A DNA stretch of 64,000 nt from Neorhizobium populisoli (GTDB lineage: Bacteria; Pseudomonadota; Alphaproteobacteria; Rhizobiales; Rhizobiaceae). The stretch covers positions 1-64,000 of the forward strand of contig NZ_JAHYCB010000009.1 in NCBI RefSeq assembly GCF_019430945.1. The letters are read 5' to 3'. The position numbers and the translations under genes are program-made. The notes beneath the pieces were generated by a model. That model was given only the letters and a program-made list of their open reading frames with translations. It was not told where the DNA came from and did no database searches. Of the stretch, positions 50,779-60,828 are shown piece by piece; within the stretch, counting starts at the first letter, position 1, and the number at the start of each line of letters is the position of its first letter.

Positions 50779-52088
50779 CCCCCCGCGCCCTCATCATCGG
50801 CGCCCCGCGCTCCGGTTCCGGCAAGACCAGCGTCACGATCGGCCTGTTGCGCGCCTTTGCCCGCCGCGGCGTCAAGGTGCGCGGCATCAAGACCGGGCCG
50901 GACTATATCGATCCCGGCTTCCACGAGGCGGCAACCCACCTGCCTGGCCTCAATCTCGACAGCTGGGCGATGGCGCCGGATCTTCTTCGGCATCTGGCCC
51001 GCGAACAGGCCGAGGACGCCGAACTGATCCTGATCGAAAGTGCCATGGGCCTGTTCGACGGCATCGTCACCGAGCCGAACCGCTCCGGTGCAGCCTCCGA
51101 TCTCGCGCGCCTTTTCGGCCTGCCGGTGCTGCTGGTGCTGGATGTTTCCGGCCAAAGCCAGACGGCCGCTGCCGTCGCCTGCGGCTTTATGCATTACGAT
51201 CCGGCGGTGAAGATCGCCGCCTGCATCCTGAACCGCGCCGGCAGCGAGCGGCACAAGAAGCTCTCCGGCGACGCGATCGAAGCGATCGGCCTGCCCGTCG
51301 TCGGTACCGTCCTGCGCGATCCAACGCTGATCCTGCCCGAACGACATCTTGGTCTCGTACAGGCCAGCGAACATCCGGAAATGGATGCCCATATCGAGCG
51401 ACTGGCGGATGCTATGGAACGCTCTCTCGACCTCGACGCAATTCTTGCCGCCGCGAAACCTTTCGAAATCCCTGAAGGTTCTGTGGAAAAGGCCCTATTG
51501 CCACCCGGCCAGCGGATTGCGCTGGCGGAAGATGCGGCTTTCACCTTCCTCTACCCGCATATCAAGCGGGAATGGCGGGCCATGGGCGCCGAGATTGTGC
51601 CTTTCTCGCCGCTTGCCGATGAAGCGCCGCCTGCTGACTGCGAGATCTGCTGGTTACCGGGCGGATACCCCGAACTGCATCCGGGCAAGCTTGCCGCAGC
51701 AGAAAACTTCAAGGCTGGCCTTAAGGCATTTTCCGAGACGAAACCGGTTCACGGCGAGTGCGGTGGCTATATGGTGCTCGGCGAGACGCTGGAGGATGCG
51801 GACGGCATCACCCATGCCATGACCGGAATGCTTTCCCACCGCACCAGCTTCGCCAAACGCAAGATGAACCTCGGTTACCGGCAGGCAACGCTCCGTTCCG
51901 CCTGCCCGATCGGACAACACGGCGAAACCATCCGCGGCCATGAGTTTCATTATGCCAGCACCGTCTCGCAAGGAACGGACGAGCCGGTGGCGACGATCGC
52001 CGACGGCACAGGCAAGGAGATAGGCCCCTCCGGCGGCCGGCGGGGCCTCGTCAGCGGAACCTTCTTTCACGCGATTGCTCGCGGCTGA
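50775..52088 (+). CDS. cobB: hydrogenobyrinic acid a,c-diamide synthase (cobyrinate a,c-diamide synthase)
   Basis: A 437-residue glutamine-dependent amidase for the a and c side chains before cobalt insertion. The N-terminal dethiobiotin-synthase-like domain has GAPRSGSGKTSVTIGLLRA and KTGPDYIDPGFHEAA; the C-terminal glutaminase domain has the nucleophile Cys in HGECGGYMVLGE and a late HEFHYAS. ATG 50775 overlaps the cobA stop. It is the last gene of the cobalamin region. Confidence 0.97.
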   Translation: MTPRALIIGAPRSGSGKTSVTIGLLRAFARRGVKVRGIKTGPDYIDPGFHEAATHLPGLNLDSWAMAPDLLRHLAREQAEDAELILIESAMGLFDGIVTEPNRSGAASDLARLFGLPVLLVLDVSGQSQTAAAVACGFMHYDPAVKIAACILNRAGSERHKKLSGDAIEAIGLPVVGTVLRDPTLILPERHLGLVQASEHPEMDAHIERLADAMERSLDLDAILAAAKPFEIPEGSVEKALLPPGQRIALAEDAAFTFLYPHIKREWRAMGAEIVPFSPLADEAPPADCEICWLPGGYPELHPGKLAAAENFKAGLKAFSETKPVHGECGGYMVLGETLEDADGITHAMTGMLSHRTSFAKRKMNLGYRQATLRSACPIGQHGETIRGHEFHYASTVSQGTDEPVATIADGTGKEIGPSGGRRGLVSGTFFHAIARG

Positions 52089-52418
52089 AAGAGCCAAGCC
52101 ATCACCCTGAGTTGCAATCAATTCTCTAATGAAAAACAGCCGTCGCATCGACGTCACTTTATGTCGCTTAGAATGCAGCGCATTATCGGGATACACACCT
52201 TAATCCCGACAGGCATTGCCATGCGGCAGGCAGAACAGTTCCGGTGCGACCTCGAGGCGCAAAACGCTTTGATTCTCGTTCCTTCAGAAAGGAAGAAGGC
52301 CGGCAGCAACCGGAGCATTTCCCAATATCGATAAGAGGCCGAACCGATGGGAGAGGAAACCCGCGGCAAGGACCTAAATAATGCAGTTTCAACGCGCAAC
52401 GATAAGAGGAACAGGGGA
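52089..52418. promoter_or_regulatory. intergenic region upstream of the peptide-type ABC importer
   Basis: 330 bases without a gene of their own. It contains a short inverted repeat CGGGAT-N10-ATCCCG (52187-52208) that could be an operator. The ribosome binding site GAGGA (52406-52410) serves the binding-protein gene. An upstream in-frame ATG at 52347 would extend that gene, but it gives an unlikely charged lead before the signal peptide. Confidence 0.45.
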
Positions 52419-54008
52419 ATGAACGATTTTACCAAATATCTCGCAGGCCGCGTGACCGCAGGTGGTATGAACCGCCGCGAGTTCATGGGCCGCGCCATGG
52501 CCGCCGGCATGACGCTGAGCGCAGCCGGCAGTCTTTTCGCCACCAGCGCGTCCGCCCAGACTCCTAAGAAGGGCGGCACGATCAAGCTCGGCCTCGAGGG
52601 CGGCGCAGCAACCGACAGTATCGATCCCGCCAAGGCGACCTCGCAGGTGATGTTCTGTGCCGTCCGCACCTGGGGCGACACGCTGGTCGAAACCCATCCG
52701 CAGACCCGCGCACCGCTTCCGGCACTCGCCGAATCCTGGTCGCCGTCACCGGACGCCAAGATCTGGACCTTCAAGATCCGCAAGGGTGTGCAGTTCCACA
52801 ACGGCAAGGAAATGACCACCGACGACGTGGTCGCAACCCTGAAGCGCCACAGCGACGCCAAGGCCGAATCCGGCGCGCTCGGCGTCATGAAGGCGATCAC
52901 CAGCATCGAGAACAAGGGCGGTGACCTGGTCGTCACGCTCGATTCCGGCAATGCCGACCTGCCGCAGATTTTTACCGACTACCATCTGGTCATCCAGCCG
53001 AACGGCGGCATCGACAACCCGACCGCCGGCATCGGCACCGGCGCCTATAAGGTCACGAGCTTCCAGCCCGGCGTGCGCATGACCTTCGAGAAGAATGCCA
53101 ACGACTGGCGCTCCGATCGCGGCTTCGCCCAGAATCTCGAATTCATCACCATGAACGACGCGACGGCGCGTATCGCCGCGCTCTCCTCCGGTCAGGTGCA
53201 TTACATCAACCGCGTCGATCCGAAGACCGTGCCGCTTCTGAAGCGCGCGCCGAATGTCGAGATCCTGACAACGCCGGGCGGCGGCCACTACGTCTTCATC
53301 ATGCATTGCGACACGGCGCCGTTCGACAATAACGACCTTCGGCTGGCGCTGAAATACGCGATCGACCGCGAGGAAATGGTCACCCGCATTCTCGGCGGCT
53401 ATGGCAAGGTCGGCAACGACTTCCCGATCAACGACACCTATGCCCTCTTCCCCGAGGGCATCGAGCAGCGCAAATACGATCCGGACAAGGCGGCTTTCCA
53501 CTACAAGAAGTCCGGCCATAGCGGTTCCGTCCTACTGCGCACTTCGGAAGTCGCCTTCCCGAGTGCCGTCGATGCCACCGCCCTTTTCCAGCAGAGCGCC
53601 AAGAAGGCCGGCATCAACATCGAAATTCGCCGCGAACCGGGTGACGGCTACTGGACCAACGTCTGGAACAAGCAGCCTTTCTCGGCTTCCTACTGGGGCA
53701 GCCGCGCCACGCAGGACCAGTTCTATTCCGGCGCTTACCTCTCGACCGCCGACTGGAACGACACCCGCTTCAAGCGCCCGGATTTCGACAAGCTGCTGAT
53801 TGCCGCGCGCTCGGAACTCGACGAAAAGAAGCGCAAGGACATGTATCGTCAGATGGCGATGCTGGTCCGCGACGAAGGCGGCGTCATCCTGCCGATGTTC
53901 AACGACTATGTGAACGCCTCCACCAAGCAGGTGAAGGGCTACGTCAACGACATCGGCAACGACATGTCGAACGGTTACGTCGCAACGAGAATCTGGCTCG
54001 ACGCCTGA
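52419..54008 (+). CDS. ABC transporter substrate-binding protein, family 5 (peptide/nickel/opine type)
   Basis: A 529-residue periplasmic binding protein. The N-terminus has a twin-arginine-like signal (NRREFMGRAMAAGMTLSAAG, cleavage after ASA near 44). SBP family 5 motifs follow: IKLGLEGG, the WTFKIRKGVQFHNGKEMTTDDV block, IGTGAYKVTSF and DNNDLRLALKYAIDREEMV. It lies 95 bases before two permeases and a double ATPase on the same strand, forming a complete importer. Ligand class (dipeptide, opine, glutathione or other) cannot be told. Confidence 0.92.
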   Translation: MNDFTKYLAGRVTAGGMNRREFMGRAMAAGMTLSAAGSLFATSASAQTPKKGGTIKLGLEGGAATDSIDPAKATSQVMFCAVRTWGDTLVETHPQTRAPLPALAESWSPSPDAKIWTFKIRKGVQFHNGKEMTTDDVVATLKRHSDAKAESGALGVMKAITSIENKGGDLVVTLDSGNADLPQIFTDYHLVIQPNGGIDNPTAGIGTGAYKVTSFQPGVRMTFEKNANDWRSDRGFAQNLEFITMNDATARIAALSSGQVHYINRVDPKTVPLLKRAPNVEILTTPGGGHYVFIMHCDTAPFDNNDLRLALKYAIDREEMVTRILGGYGKVGNDFPINDTYALFPEGIEQRKYDPDKAAFHYKKSGHSGSVLLRTSEVAFPSAVDATALFQQSAKKAGINIEIRREPGDGYWTNVWNKQPFSASYWGSRATQDQFYSGAYLSTADWNDTRFKRPDFDKLLIAARSELDEKKRKDMYRQMAMLVRDEGGVILPMFNDYVNASTKQVKGYVNDIGNDMSNGYVATRIWLDA

Positions 54009-54103
54009 TCACCGGTCGGATTACTCTCCTGTAATCCAGCTCGGGCCGCGAACCTTAAATTTCGCGGCCCGCCTTCTCGTTCCAGAACCGGGATTTTGCG
54101 CTG

Positions 54104-55111
54104 ATGTCCAACCCACCCGAGACCGGCACATTGCCAGGCCTGAGATTCAGGTCGCGCTTTCCGTTGCTGGCCCTGATCCTCGAGCGGTTTCTCCTGTCGC
54201 TCGCATTGCTGCTGGCCGTTTCCGTGCTGATCTTCGGCGGCATCGAAGCCCTGCCGGGCGACTTTGCCTCGACCTATCTCGGCCAATCGGCGACACCGCA
54301 GGCGATCGCCAATATCCGCGCGGATCTTGGTCTCGATCGCTCGGTCGTAACCCGCTATTTCGAATGGCTGGGTGGGGCCGTGCAAGGCGATTTCGGCACG
54401 TCCTGGGCCAGCAAGAACTCGGTTTCCGAACAGGTCGGAAACCGGCTGGGCAATTCGCTGTTTCTCGCCGCCTTCGCGGCGATCATTGCCGTACCGCTCG
54501 CCGTCGGGCTCGGCATGCTCTCGGTACATTTTCGCAATCGCATGCCGGACAAGATTATCAACGTCATCTCTCTGGCCGCGATCTCGCTGCCGGAATTCTT
54601 CATCGGCTACCTGCTGATCCTCTGGTTCGCGGTCAATTTCGGCATCGCCACTTTCCCGGCGACCGTCTTCGACGGCATGGGCTTTTTCGATCGTATCAAG
54701 ACGATCGCCCTGCCGACCGCAACGCTGGTCCTCGTCGTGCTCGCCCATATGATGCGCATGACCCGCGCCGCCATCCTCTCGGTCATGTCGTCCGCCTATA
54801 TGGAAACGGCCGAGCTCAAGGGGCTTTCCGCCTGGCGGGCGATCGTCAAACATGCCGCTCCGAACGCGCTGGCGCCGATCATCAACGTCGTGGCGCTCAA
54901 CCTCGCCTATCTCGTGGTTGGCGTTGTGGTGGTGGAGGTCGTCTTCGTTTACCCCGGCATGGGCCAGTACATGGTCGATGCGGTGACGGTGCGTGACATG
55001 CCTGTCGTGCAGGCTTGCGGCTTGATCTTCGCCGCCGTCTACATCTTCCTCAATATGCTCGCCGATATTCTCGCGATCGTCGCCAACCCCCGTCTGAGGC
55101 ATCCGCGATGA
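54104..55111 (+). CDS. ABC transporter permease (DppB/OppB type)
   Basis: A 335-residue inner-membrane permease with six predicted helices. It starts with a helix near 25-45 (FLLSLALLLAVSVLIFGGIEALPGD), contains the B-subunit motif DLGLDRSVVTRYFEWLGGAVQGDFGTSW, and the EAA-type coupling loop TAELKGLSAWRAIVKHAAPNALAPI. The stop overlaps the next permease gene (ATGA). Confidence 0.94.
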   Translation: MSNPPETGTLPGLRFRSRFPLLALILERFLLSLALLLAVSVLIFGGIEALPGDFASTYLGQSATPQAIANIRADLGLDRSVVTRYFEWLGGAVQGDFGTSWASKNSVSEQVGNRLGNSLFLAAFAAIIAVPLAVGLGMLSVHFRNRMPDKIINVISLAAISLPEFFIGYLLILWFAVNFGIATFPATVFDGMGFFDRIKTIALPTATLVLVVLAHMMRMTRAAILSVMSSAYMETAELKGLSAWRAIVKHAAPNALAPIINVVALNLAYLVVGVVVVEVVFVYPGMGQYMVDAVTVRDMPVVQACGLIFAAVYIFLNMLADILAIVANPRLRHPR

Positions 55112-55935
55112 GAGCACGCGATATTCCCATCACCGCCTGGATTGGCATGGCCGGCATCGTGCTTGCCGTCATCTGCGCCATCTTCGCACCGCTGCTGGCG
55201 CCCTATAGCGAAACGGAAGTCGTCGGCGCCGTCTGGCAACCGGCGGATCAGCAATTCTTCTTCGGCCTCGACAACCTTGGCCGCGATATCCTTTCGCGGC
55301 TGATCTACGGTGCCCGCACGACGCTGTTCGTGGCGCTCGCGGCCACCGTCATCTCGTTTTCGCTGGGCATCATGCTGAGCTTCATCGCCGCCGTCACGGG
55401 CGGTATCGTCGATACGGTCTTTTCCCGCTTCAACGACCTGATGATGTCGATCCCAACGCTGATCTTCGCGCTCGTCGTGCTTGCTGTCCTGCCGCAGCAC
55501 CTGATCGTGCTGATACTCGTCATGGCGATCCTCGATTCCACCCGCGTCTATCGCCTCGGTCGCGCCGTAGCGCTCGACGTGGCGGTGATGGAATTCGTCG
55601 AGGCGGCCAAGCTGCGTGGCGAAGGCACGACCTGGATCATTTTCCGCGAAATCCTGCCCAATACCCTTTCGCCGCTGCTGGCCGAATTCGGCCTGCGCTT
55701 CGCCTTCTCGATCCTGTTCCTGTCGACGCTTTCCTTCCTCGGCCTCGGCATCCAGCCGCCGACTGCCGACTGGGGCGGCATGGTGAAGGAAAACAAGGAC
55801 GGCATCATCTTCGGTATTTCGGCCGCATTGGTGCCCGGTTCGGCGATTGCAGCGCTTGCCGTCTGCGTCAATCTTGTCGTCGACTGGCTGCTGAAACGAA
55901 CCTCCAGCCTCAAGGGAGGACGCGGCGATGCTTGA
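55108..55935 (+). CDS. ABC transporter permease (DppC/OppC type)
   Basis: A 275-residue partner permease. N-terminal helix AWIGMAGIVLAVICAIFAPLLAPYS, then FGLDNLGRDILSRLIYGARTTL (typical of C subunits), and the coupling loop EAAKLRGEGTTWIIFREILPNTLSPLL. ATG 55108 overlaps the first permease stop; the longer frame from 55015 lies inside that gene. It overlaps the ATPase gene by 8 bases. Confidence 0.94.
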   Translation: MRARDIPITAWIGMAGIVLAVICAIFAPLLAPYSETEVVGAVWQPADQQFFFGLDNLGRDILSRLIYGARTTLFVALAATVISFSLGIMLSFIAAVTGGIVDTVFSRFNDLMMSIPTLIFALVVLAVLPQHLIVLILVMAILDSTRVYRLGRAVALDVAVMEFVEAAKLRGEGTTWIIFREILPNTLSPLLAEFGLRFAFSILFLSTLSFLGLGIQPPTADWGGMVKENKDGIIFGISAALVPGSAIAALAVCVNLVVDWLLKRTSSLKGGRGDA

Positions 55936-57571
55936 GACTTCGAACCATCTCCTATCCGTCCGCAATCTCAAGATCGAGGCGACCAGCTACCCGCCTGGCG
56001 AGCCACCGAAACGAATCACCATCGTCGATGGCGTCTCGTTCGATCTGCAGCGCGGCAAGGTGCTCGGCCTGATCGGCGAATCCGGCGCCGGCAAATCGAC
56101 GATCGGCCTTTCGGCGCTCGCCTATGGCCGCGGCGGCGCCGAAATCACCGGCGGCGAGGTCTCGCTGAACGGCAGCGATATCCTGACGCTCGGCAAGGGT
56201 GGCATCCGCTCCATCCGCGGTGCCAAAGTCTGCTATGTGGCGCAATCGGCCGCCGCTGCCTTTAACCCCGCTCATAAGCTCGGCGACCAGGTGATCGAGG
56301 CCTCGGTCAAACACGGGCTGATGACGAAGGAAGATGCCCGCAAGCGCGCGCTCTACCTCTTCCGCGTGCTCGGCCTGCCGAACCCGGAAACCTTCGGCGA
56401 CCGTTTTCCGCACCAGGTCTCCGGCGGCCAGTTGCAGCGCGCCATGACCGCGATGGCGCTCTGTTCCAACCCGGAACTGATCGTCTTCGACGAACCGACC
56501 ACCGCACTCGACGTGACTACCCAGATCGACGTGCTGGCCGCGATCAAACACGCGATCGAGGAGACTGGCACCGCCGCGCTCTATATCACCCACGATCTCG
56601 CCGTGGTGGCACAGATCTCCGACGACATGATGGTGCTGCGGCACGGCAAGACGGTGGAATACGGCTCCGTCCAGCAGATCATCGAGGCACCGACACAGGA
56701 CTATACGCGAGCACTCGTCAACGTCCGCCAGGAAATCCGCCACGAAGCGCCCGACCAGTCGAAACCGCTCCTGAAGGTCGACAATATCAGCGCCCAATAT
56801 TCAAACGGTTTCAAGGTGCTGCACGGAGTCTCGCTGCATCTCTGCAAGGGTCAGACGCTGGCGATCGTCGGCGAATCCGGCTCGGGAAAATCGACGCTGG
56901 CACGCGTCATCACCGGCCTCCTGCCCCCAAGCGACGGAAAGATCACCTTCGAAGACAAGCCACTTACGCCGAGCCTCAAGAGCCGCCCGCGCGACGATCT
57001 CCGCCGCATCCAGCTCATCTACCAGATGGCCGATACGGCGATGAACCCGCGCCAGACGGTACGCGACATCATCGGCCGGCCGCTGACCTTCTATTACGGC
57101 CTGCGCGGCAGCGCGAAAACCGCCCGCGTCGCAGAACTGCTCGACCAGATCGAGATGGGCAACGGCTTCCTCAACCGTTACCCGGCTGAATTGTCCGGCG
57201 GCCAGAAACAGCGCGTCGCCATCGCCCGGGCGCTTGCCGCCAAGCCGGAACTCATCCTCTGCGACGAGCCCACCTCGGCGCTCGACCCGCTGGTGGCGGA
57301 AGGCATTCTGAAGCTCCTGATGAAACTGCAGGAAGAGCAGCAGCTCTCCTACGTCTTCATCACCCACGACATTGCCATTGTCCGCGCGATAGCCGATTCC
57401 GTCGCAGTCATGCATCGCGGCAAGCTGGTGCGTTTTGGGCCGAAATCGCAGGCGCTGTCGCCACCCTTCGACGACTATACCGATCTACTGCTGAAGTCAG
57501 TTCCCGAGATGGAGATCGGCTGGCTGGAACGGGTGCTGACGACGCGGCGGATGGAAAGTGCGGGGAATTGA
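55928..57571 (+). CDS. ABC transporter ATP-binding protein with two nucleotide-binding domains (DppD-DppF fusion)
   Basis: A 547-residue fusion of two ATPase domains. Domain 1 (to about 260): Walker A GESGAGKST, signature VSGGQLQRAM, Walker B LIVFDEPTTALD. Domain 2 (from about 280): Walker A GESGSGKST, signature LSGGQKQRVAIARAL, Walker B LILCDEPTSALD. Each has a His switch (YITHDLA and FITHDIA). It energises the two preceding permeases; the four genes form one importer operon. Confidence 0.95.
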   Translation: MLETSNHLLSVRNLKIEATSYPPGEPPKRITIVDGVSFDLQRGKVLGLIGESGAGKSTIGLSALAYGRGGAEITGGEVSLNGSDILTLGKGGIRSIRGAKVCYVAQSAAAAFNPAHKLGDQVIEASVKHGLMTKEDARKRALYLFRVLGLPNPETFGDRFPHQVSGGQLQRAMTAMALCSNPELIVFDEPTTALDVTTQIDVLAAIKHAIEETGTAALYITHDLAVVAQISDDMMVLRHGKTVEYGSVQQIIEAPTQDYTRALVNVRQEIRHEAPDQSKPLLKVDNISAQYSNGFKVLHGVSLHLCKGQTLAIVGESGSGKSTLARVITGLLPPSDGKITFEDKPLTPSLKSRPRDDLRRIQLIYQMADTAMNPRQTVRDIIGRPLTFYYGLRGSAKTARVAELLDQIEMGNGFLNRYPAELSGGQKQRVAIARALAAKPELILCDEPTSALDPLVAEGILKLLMKLQEEQQLSYVFITHDIAIVRAIADSVAVMHRGKLVRFGPKSQALSPPFDDYTDLLLKSVPEMEIGWLERVLTTRRMESAGN

Positions 57572-57587
57572 TGGACCCAAGCCGCAG

Positions 57588-57710
57588 CCCGTCATCCGCC
57601 CGCCGTCACCTCTCCCCGTAAAGACCGGGAGAAGGGAGCAAGCTGCAAGCTCTGAAGTCCCCTCTCCCCGCCTGCGGGGAGAGGGTTAGGGTGAGGGGCA
57701 AAGCTTCGCT
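57588..57710. repeat. rhizobial intergenic repeat with strong hairpins
   Basis: Between the ATPase and the hydrolase gene lie two GC-rich hairpins. The best is a 12-base perfect stem with a 2-base apex at 57660-57685 (CCCTCTCCCCGC / GCGGGGAGAGGG). The flanking CATCCGCC...CACCTCTCCCCG order resembles the element at the right end of the window. It may also act as a terminator or mRNA-processing site. Confidence 0.7.
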
Positions 57711-57744
57711 CACCAAGCTTAATTCCTGAAATGAAAGCCCACCC

Positions 57745-59745
57745 ATGACCGACCGCCCCTTCACCACCATCGAAAACCAATGGATTACGCTGAAGGATGG
57801 CACTCGCCTCGCCGCCCGTATCTGGCTGCCGGATGACGCCGAAGCCGACACAGTACCGGCCGTCTTCGAATTCCTGCCCTACCGCAAGCGCGACGGAACG
57901 GCAGCTCGTGACGAATCCACCTATCCGGTCTTTGCGGCCGCCGGCATTGCCGGCGTGCGGGTGGATATCCGCGGCTCCGGTGAATCGGACGGCGTCATCG
58001 ACGGCGAATATACCGAGCTCGAGCTGGCCAATGCCTGCGAACTGATCGCCTGGATCGCTGCCCAGCCGTGGTCGAACGGCAATGTCGGCATGATGGGTAT
58101 TTCCTGGGGCGGCTTCAACGGCCTGCAGGTGGCGGCACTCCGTCCGCCGGCGCTGAAGGCGGTCATCTCGATCGCCTCGACCACCGATCGCTACAATGAC
58201 GATATCCATTACAAGAACGGTTGCCACCTTTCGGCCCAGCTCTCCTGGGCTGCGACCATGCTCGCTTACCAGTCCCGCTCGCCCGATCCGGACCTCGTCG
58301 GCAACCGCTGGCTTGAAATGTGGATGGAGCGGTTGGAAAACGAACCCTTCTTCATGGAGGAATGGCTTTCCCACCAGCGCCGCGACGACTTCTGGAAACA
58401 CGGTTCGATCGCAGAAGATTTTTCCGCGGTTGAAATCCCGACACTGGTAGTTGCCGGCTGGGCCGACGGCTACCGCAACACGCCGCTGCTCGCGGCCGAA
58501 GGTCTCGGCGAAAAATCCAAGGCGCTGATTGGCCCCTGGGTCCACAAATACCCGCATTTCGCCTGGCCGAAACCGCGTGCCGATTTCCATGGCGAAGCGA
58601 TCGCCTTCTGGAACCGCTGGCTACGCGGCGAGGAAAACGGCATCGAGAACCTGCCCCAAGTGCGCGCCTATATCATCGATGGTCCGAAACCGGCCGTTCG
58701 CCGCGATGTCGAGCCCGGCACATGGATATCGAAACAGCGCTGGAGCGAGCCGGAAGCCCAATGTTTCTACGTCGACCAGTTCGGCGCGCTTCTCGAAGGC
58801 ATGCCGATCCCGCACGCACCGCCGCATGAAATTTACCTGAAATCGCCACTCGATACCGGCACCGCCTCGGGCGAATGGTTCACGCTGAAGCCGGATGCCG
58901 AAATGGCCGGCGACCAGCGCGTCGACGATGCCGGTTCGCTGACTTTCGAAACCTTGCCGCTGACGGAAGGCAAATCCTTCCTCGGCCGCCCGGTTCTGAC
59001 CGTGACGCTTCGCTGCGATGCCGAACTTGCCAATCTCTGCGCCCGTATCGTCGATGTGCATCCGGATGGCGCCGCTACCCGCGTCTCCTTCGGCGTCATC
59101 AACCTCGCCCATCGCGACGGCAACGAGAACCCAAAGCCGCTCAGGCCTGGTGAACCAGTCACGATCCGGCTCGAACTCGATACCTGCGGTTACCGCTTCG
59201 GCGAAAGCCACCGAATCCGGCTATCCTTGTCGACCGCCTACTGGCCGACCGTGCTGCCGCCGCCGACCGATCCGGGCCTGACAATCGACATCGCCTCCCT
59301 CGGCCTCGCCATGCCGAAACTTGGTGAGCATGAGGCCTTCGAGATGAAACAGCCGAACAATCCCGATCCGCTGCCGAAATATACGGAACACGCGCCGGCC
59401 GAGACGAAACGCAGTGTTACCCGCGACCTCTCCGCAAACCGTACGGACTACCACATCCACGAGGACACCGGATTGTTCGAACATCCGGACACCGGTCTCG
59501 CCACCCGTCAACTGCGTGAAGAAACTTGGTCGATCAAGCCGGATGATCCGCTGTCGATGACCGGTGTTTCAACATGGACCTGCGACATGCAGCGGGAGGG
59601 CTGGTCGGTGCGCACCGTTTCCACCTCGCGCATCTCCTGCACGGCAACGGACTGGCTGATCGGCGCGTCTGTGATCGCCTATGAAGGCGAAAGGCAGGTC
59701 TTCGAAAAGACCTTCGAAAAGGTCATTCCGCGCGACCTGATGTAG
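57745..59745 (+). CDS. CocE/NonD-family hydrolase (X-Pro dipeptidyl-peptidase S15-like)
   Basis: A 666-residue alpha/beta hydrolase. The N-terminal domain has the oxyanion region EFLPYRKRDGTAARDES, GVRVDIRGSGESDG and the nucleophile elbow MGISWGGF (Ser near residue 117). A cap domain follows, then a C-terminal jelly-roll (GRPVLTVTLRCDAEL, RIRLSLSTAYWPT). No signal peptide is seen, so it is probably cytoplasmic. Members cleave esters, beta-lactam side chains or X-Pro peptides; here it follows a peptide-type importer and may process the imported compound. Confidence 0.88.
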   Translation: MTDRPFTTIENQWITLKDGTRLAARIWLPDDAEADTVPAVFEFLPYRKRDGTAARDESTYPVFAAAGIAGVRVDIRGSGESDGVIDGEYTELELANACELIAWIAAQPWSNGNVGMMGISWGGFNGLQVAALRPPALKAVISIASTTDRYNDDIHYKNGCHLSAQLSWAATMLAYQSRSPDPDLVGNRWLEMWMERLENEPFFMEEWLSHQRRDDFWKHGSIAEDFSAVEIPTLVVAGWADGYRNTPLLAAEGLGEKSKALIGPWVHKYPHFAWPKPRADFHGEAIAFWNRWLRGEENGIENLPQVRAYIIDGPKPAVRRDVEPGTWISKQRWSEPEAQCFYVDQFGALLEGMPIPHAPPHEIYLKSPLDTGTASGEWFTLKPDAEMAGDQRVDDAGSLTFETLPLTEGKSFLGRPVLTVTLRCDAELANLCARIVDVHPDGAATRVSFGVINLAHRDGNENPKPLRPGEPVTIRLELDTCGYRFGESHRIRLSLSTAYWPTVLPPPTDPGLTIDIASLGLAMPKLGEHEAFEMKQPNNPDPLPKYTEHAPAETKRSVTRDLSANRTDYHIHEDTGLFEHPDTGLATRQLREETWSIKPDDPLSMTGVSTWTCDMQREGWSVRTVSTSRISCTATDWLIGASVIAYEGERQVFEKTFEKVIPRDLM

Positions 59746-60655
59746 CAAGCCGCCGCACTGCTTCGCAAAGCGCCTTGAAACCGTCCGCTGCGCCCGGGCT
59801 CATGTGCCGGGCGCGCAGCCAGGCATGCACCATCTGCGGTTCGCTCCGGAAGACGGCTTCGACGCCTGCCTGCCGCAGCCGTTCGGTATAAATTCGGCCA
59901 TCGTCCCGCAATGGATCGAAATGCGCGACGGTGACATAGGCCGGCGGCAGGCCGGAGAGGTCGGTGGCCTTCAGCGGATGCGCCACGGGCTCATCTTTCG
60001 GCGCCTTCAGAACCGCCCGATAATAGGCGACATCCGCCGTCGTCAGCCCCGGCGCATGCGCCATCTCCTCATACGAGCCTGACACCAGATCGCCGCCGAG
60101 GCCGGGATAGATCAGCACCTGGCCGACAATGCCGGAAAGCCCCTCATCCCGCGCCCGCAGCACCAGCCCCGCGGCCAGATTGCCGCCTGCACTGTCGCCG
60201 ATCACCACGACCTGCCGACCCTGTCCGATCAACTGTTTCAGCACGGCAAAACAATCATCCGTCTGCGCCGGCCAGACATGTTCCGGAGCCAGATGGTAAT
60301 CGACCGAAACCAGTTCCGCACCGGTAGCTTCGGCAATCTCCGCGCAGATCGCATGATGGCTCTGCAGCGAACCGACCACGAAGCCACCGCCATGCAGGTA
60401 CAGAAGCACGTTTTCCGTACCAATCTTCGCCGGCCGATAACGCCGGATCGGCAAGACCAGCATCTCGTCCTGAAAGATCATCCCTTTCGGCAGCGGCTGA
60501 TCGAAGCGGGCGCAAAGCGCATCATACCAGGCCCGTTGCTGCTCGATCGAGGCGTCCACAGCATCGGGCGGATAAAATCCGTCGCAGATCTTCAGAAATT
60601 CGAGGATCTCAGGCTCCTGTGGATAAGGTCCTGTCTTGGAAACGGAATTGTCCAT
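59723..60655 (-). CDS. alpha/beta-hydrolase fold-3 (hormone-sensitive-lipase family) esterase
   Basis: A 310-residue cytoplasmic esterase. The HSL motif is YLHGGGFVVGS, then SVDYHLAPEHVWPA, the nucleophile elbow in GDSAGGNLAAGL, Asp in VAHFDPLRDDG and His in QMVHAWL. Its 3' end overlaps the CocE-type gene by 23 bases, and it is divergent from kynureninase. Because kynureninase needs kynurenine freed from N-formylkynurenine, a formamidase role is possible but only a guess. Confidence 0.88.
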   Translation of the reverse strand: MDNSVSKTGPYPQEPEILEFLKICDGFYPPDAVDASIEQQRAWYDALCARFDQPLPKGMIFQDEMLVLPIRRYRPAKIGTENVLLYLHGGGFVVGSLQSHHAICAEIAEATGAELVSVDYHLAPEHVWPAQTDDCFAVLKQLIGQGRQVVVIGDSAGGNLAAGLVLRARDEGLSGIVGQVLIYPGLGGDLVSGSYEEMAHAPGLTTADVAYYRAVLKAPKDEPVAHPLKATDLSGLPPAYVTVAHFDPLRDDGRIYTERLRQAGVEAVFRSEPQMVHAWLRARHMSPGAADGFKALCEAVRRLATSGRAE

Positions 60656-60828
60656 CGCGGTCGAACCTCTCTTCCTGGTCTGGAGACAAGGTTAGGGCGG
60701 CGCCACAGGTCTCACAAGCACCGGATGCGCCGGCACATCGCGGATTGAAGACGCGAATGGCTCTTGCAAGTCGGAAGCGAGCTTCTAGTCTGCAGTACTT
60801 CGCATGTTCCAACAGCAAGGTGTCATCC

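Noticed and set aside
60619..60828. N-terminal extension of kynureninase
   Set aside because: Arg/Ser-rich residues not typical of the family; GTG 60829 gives the expected TDFKKTR start with AAGG upstream.
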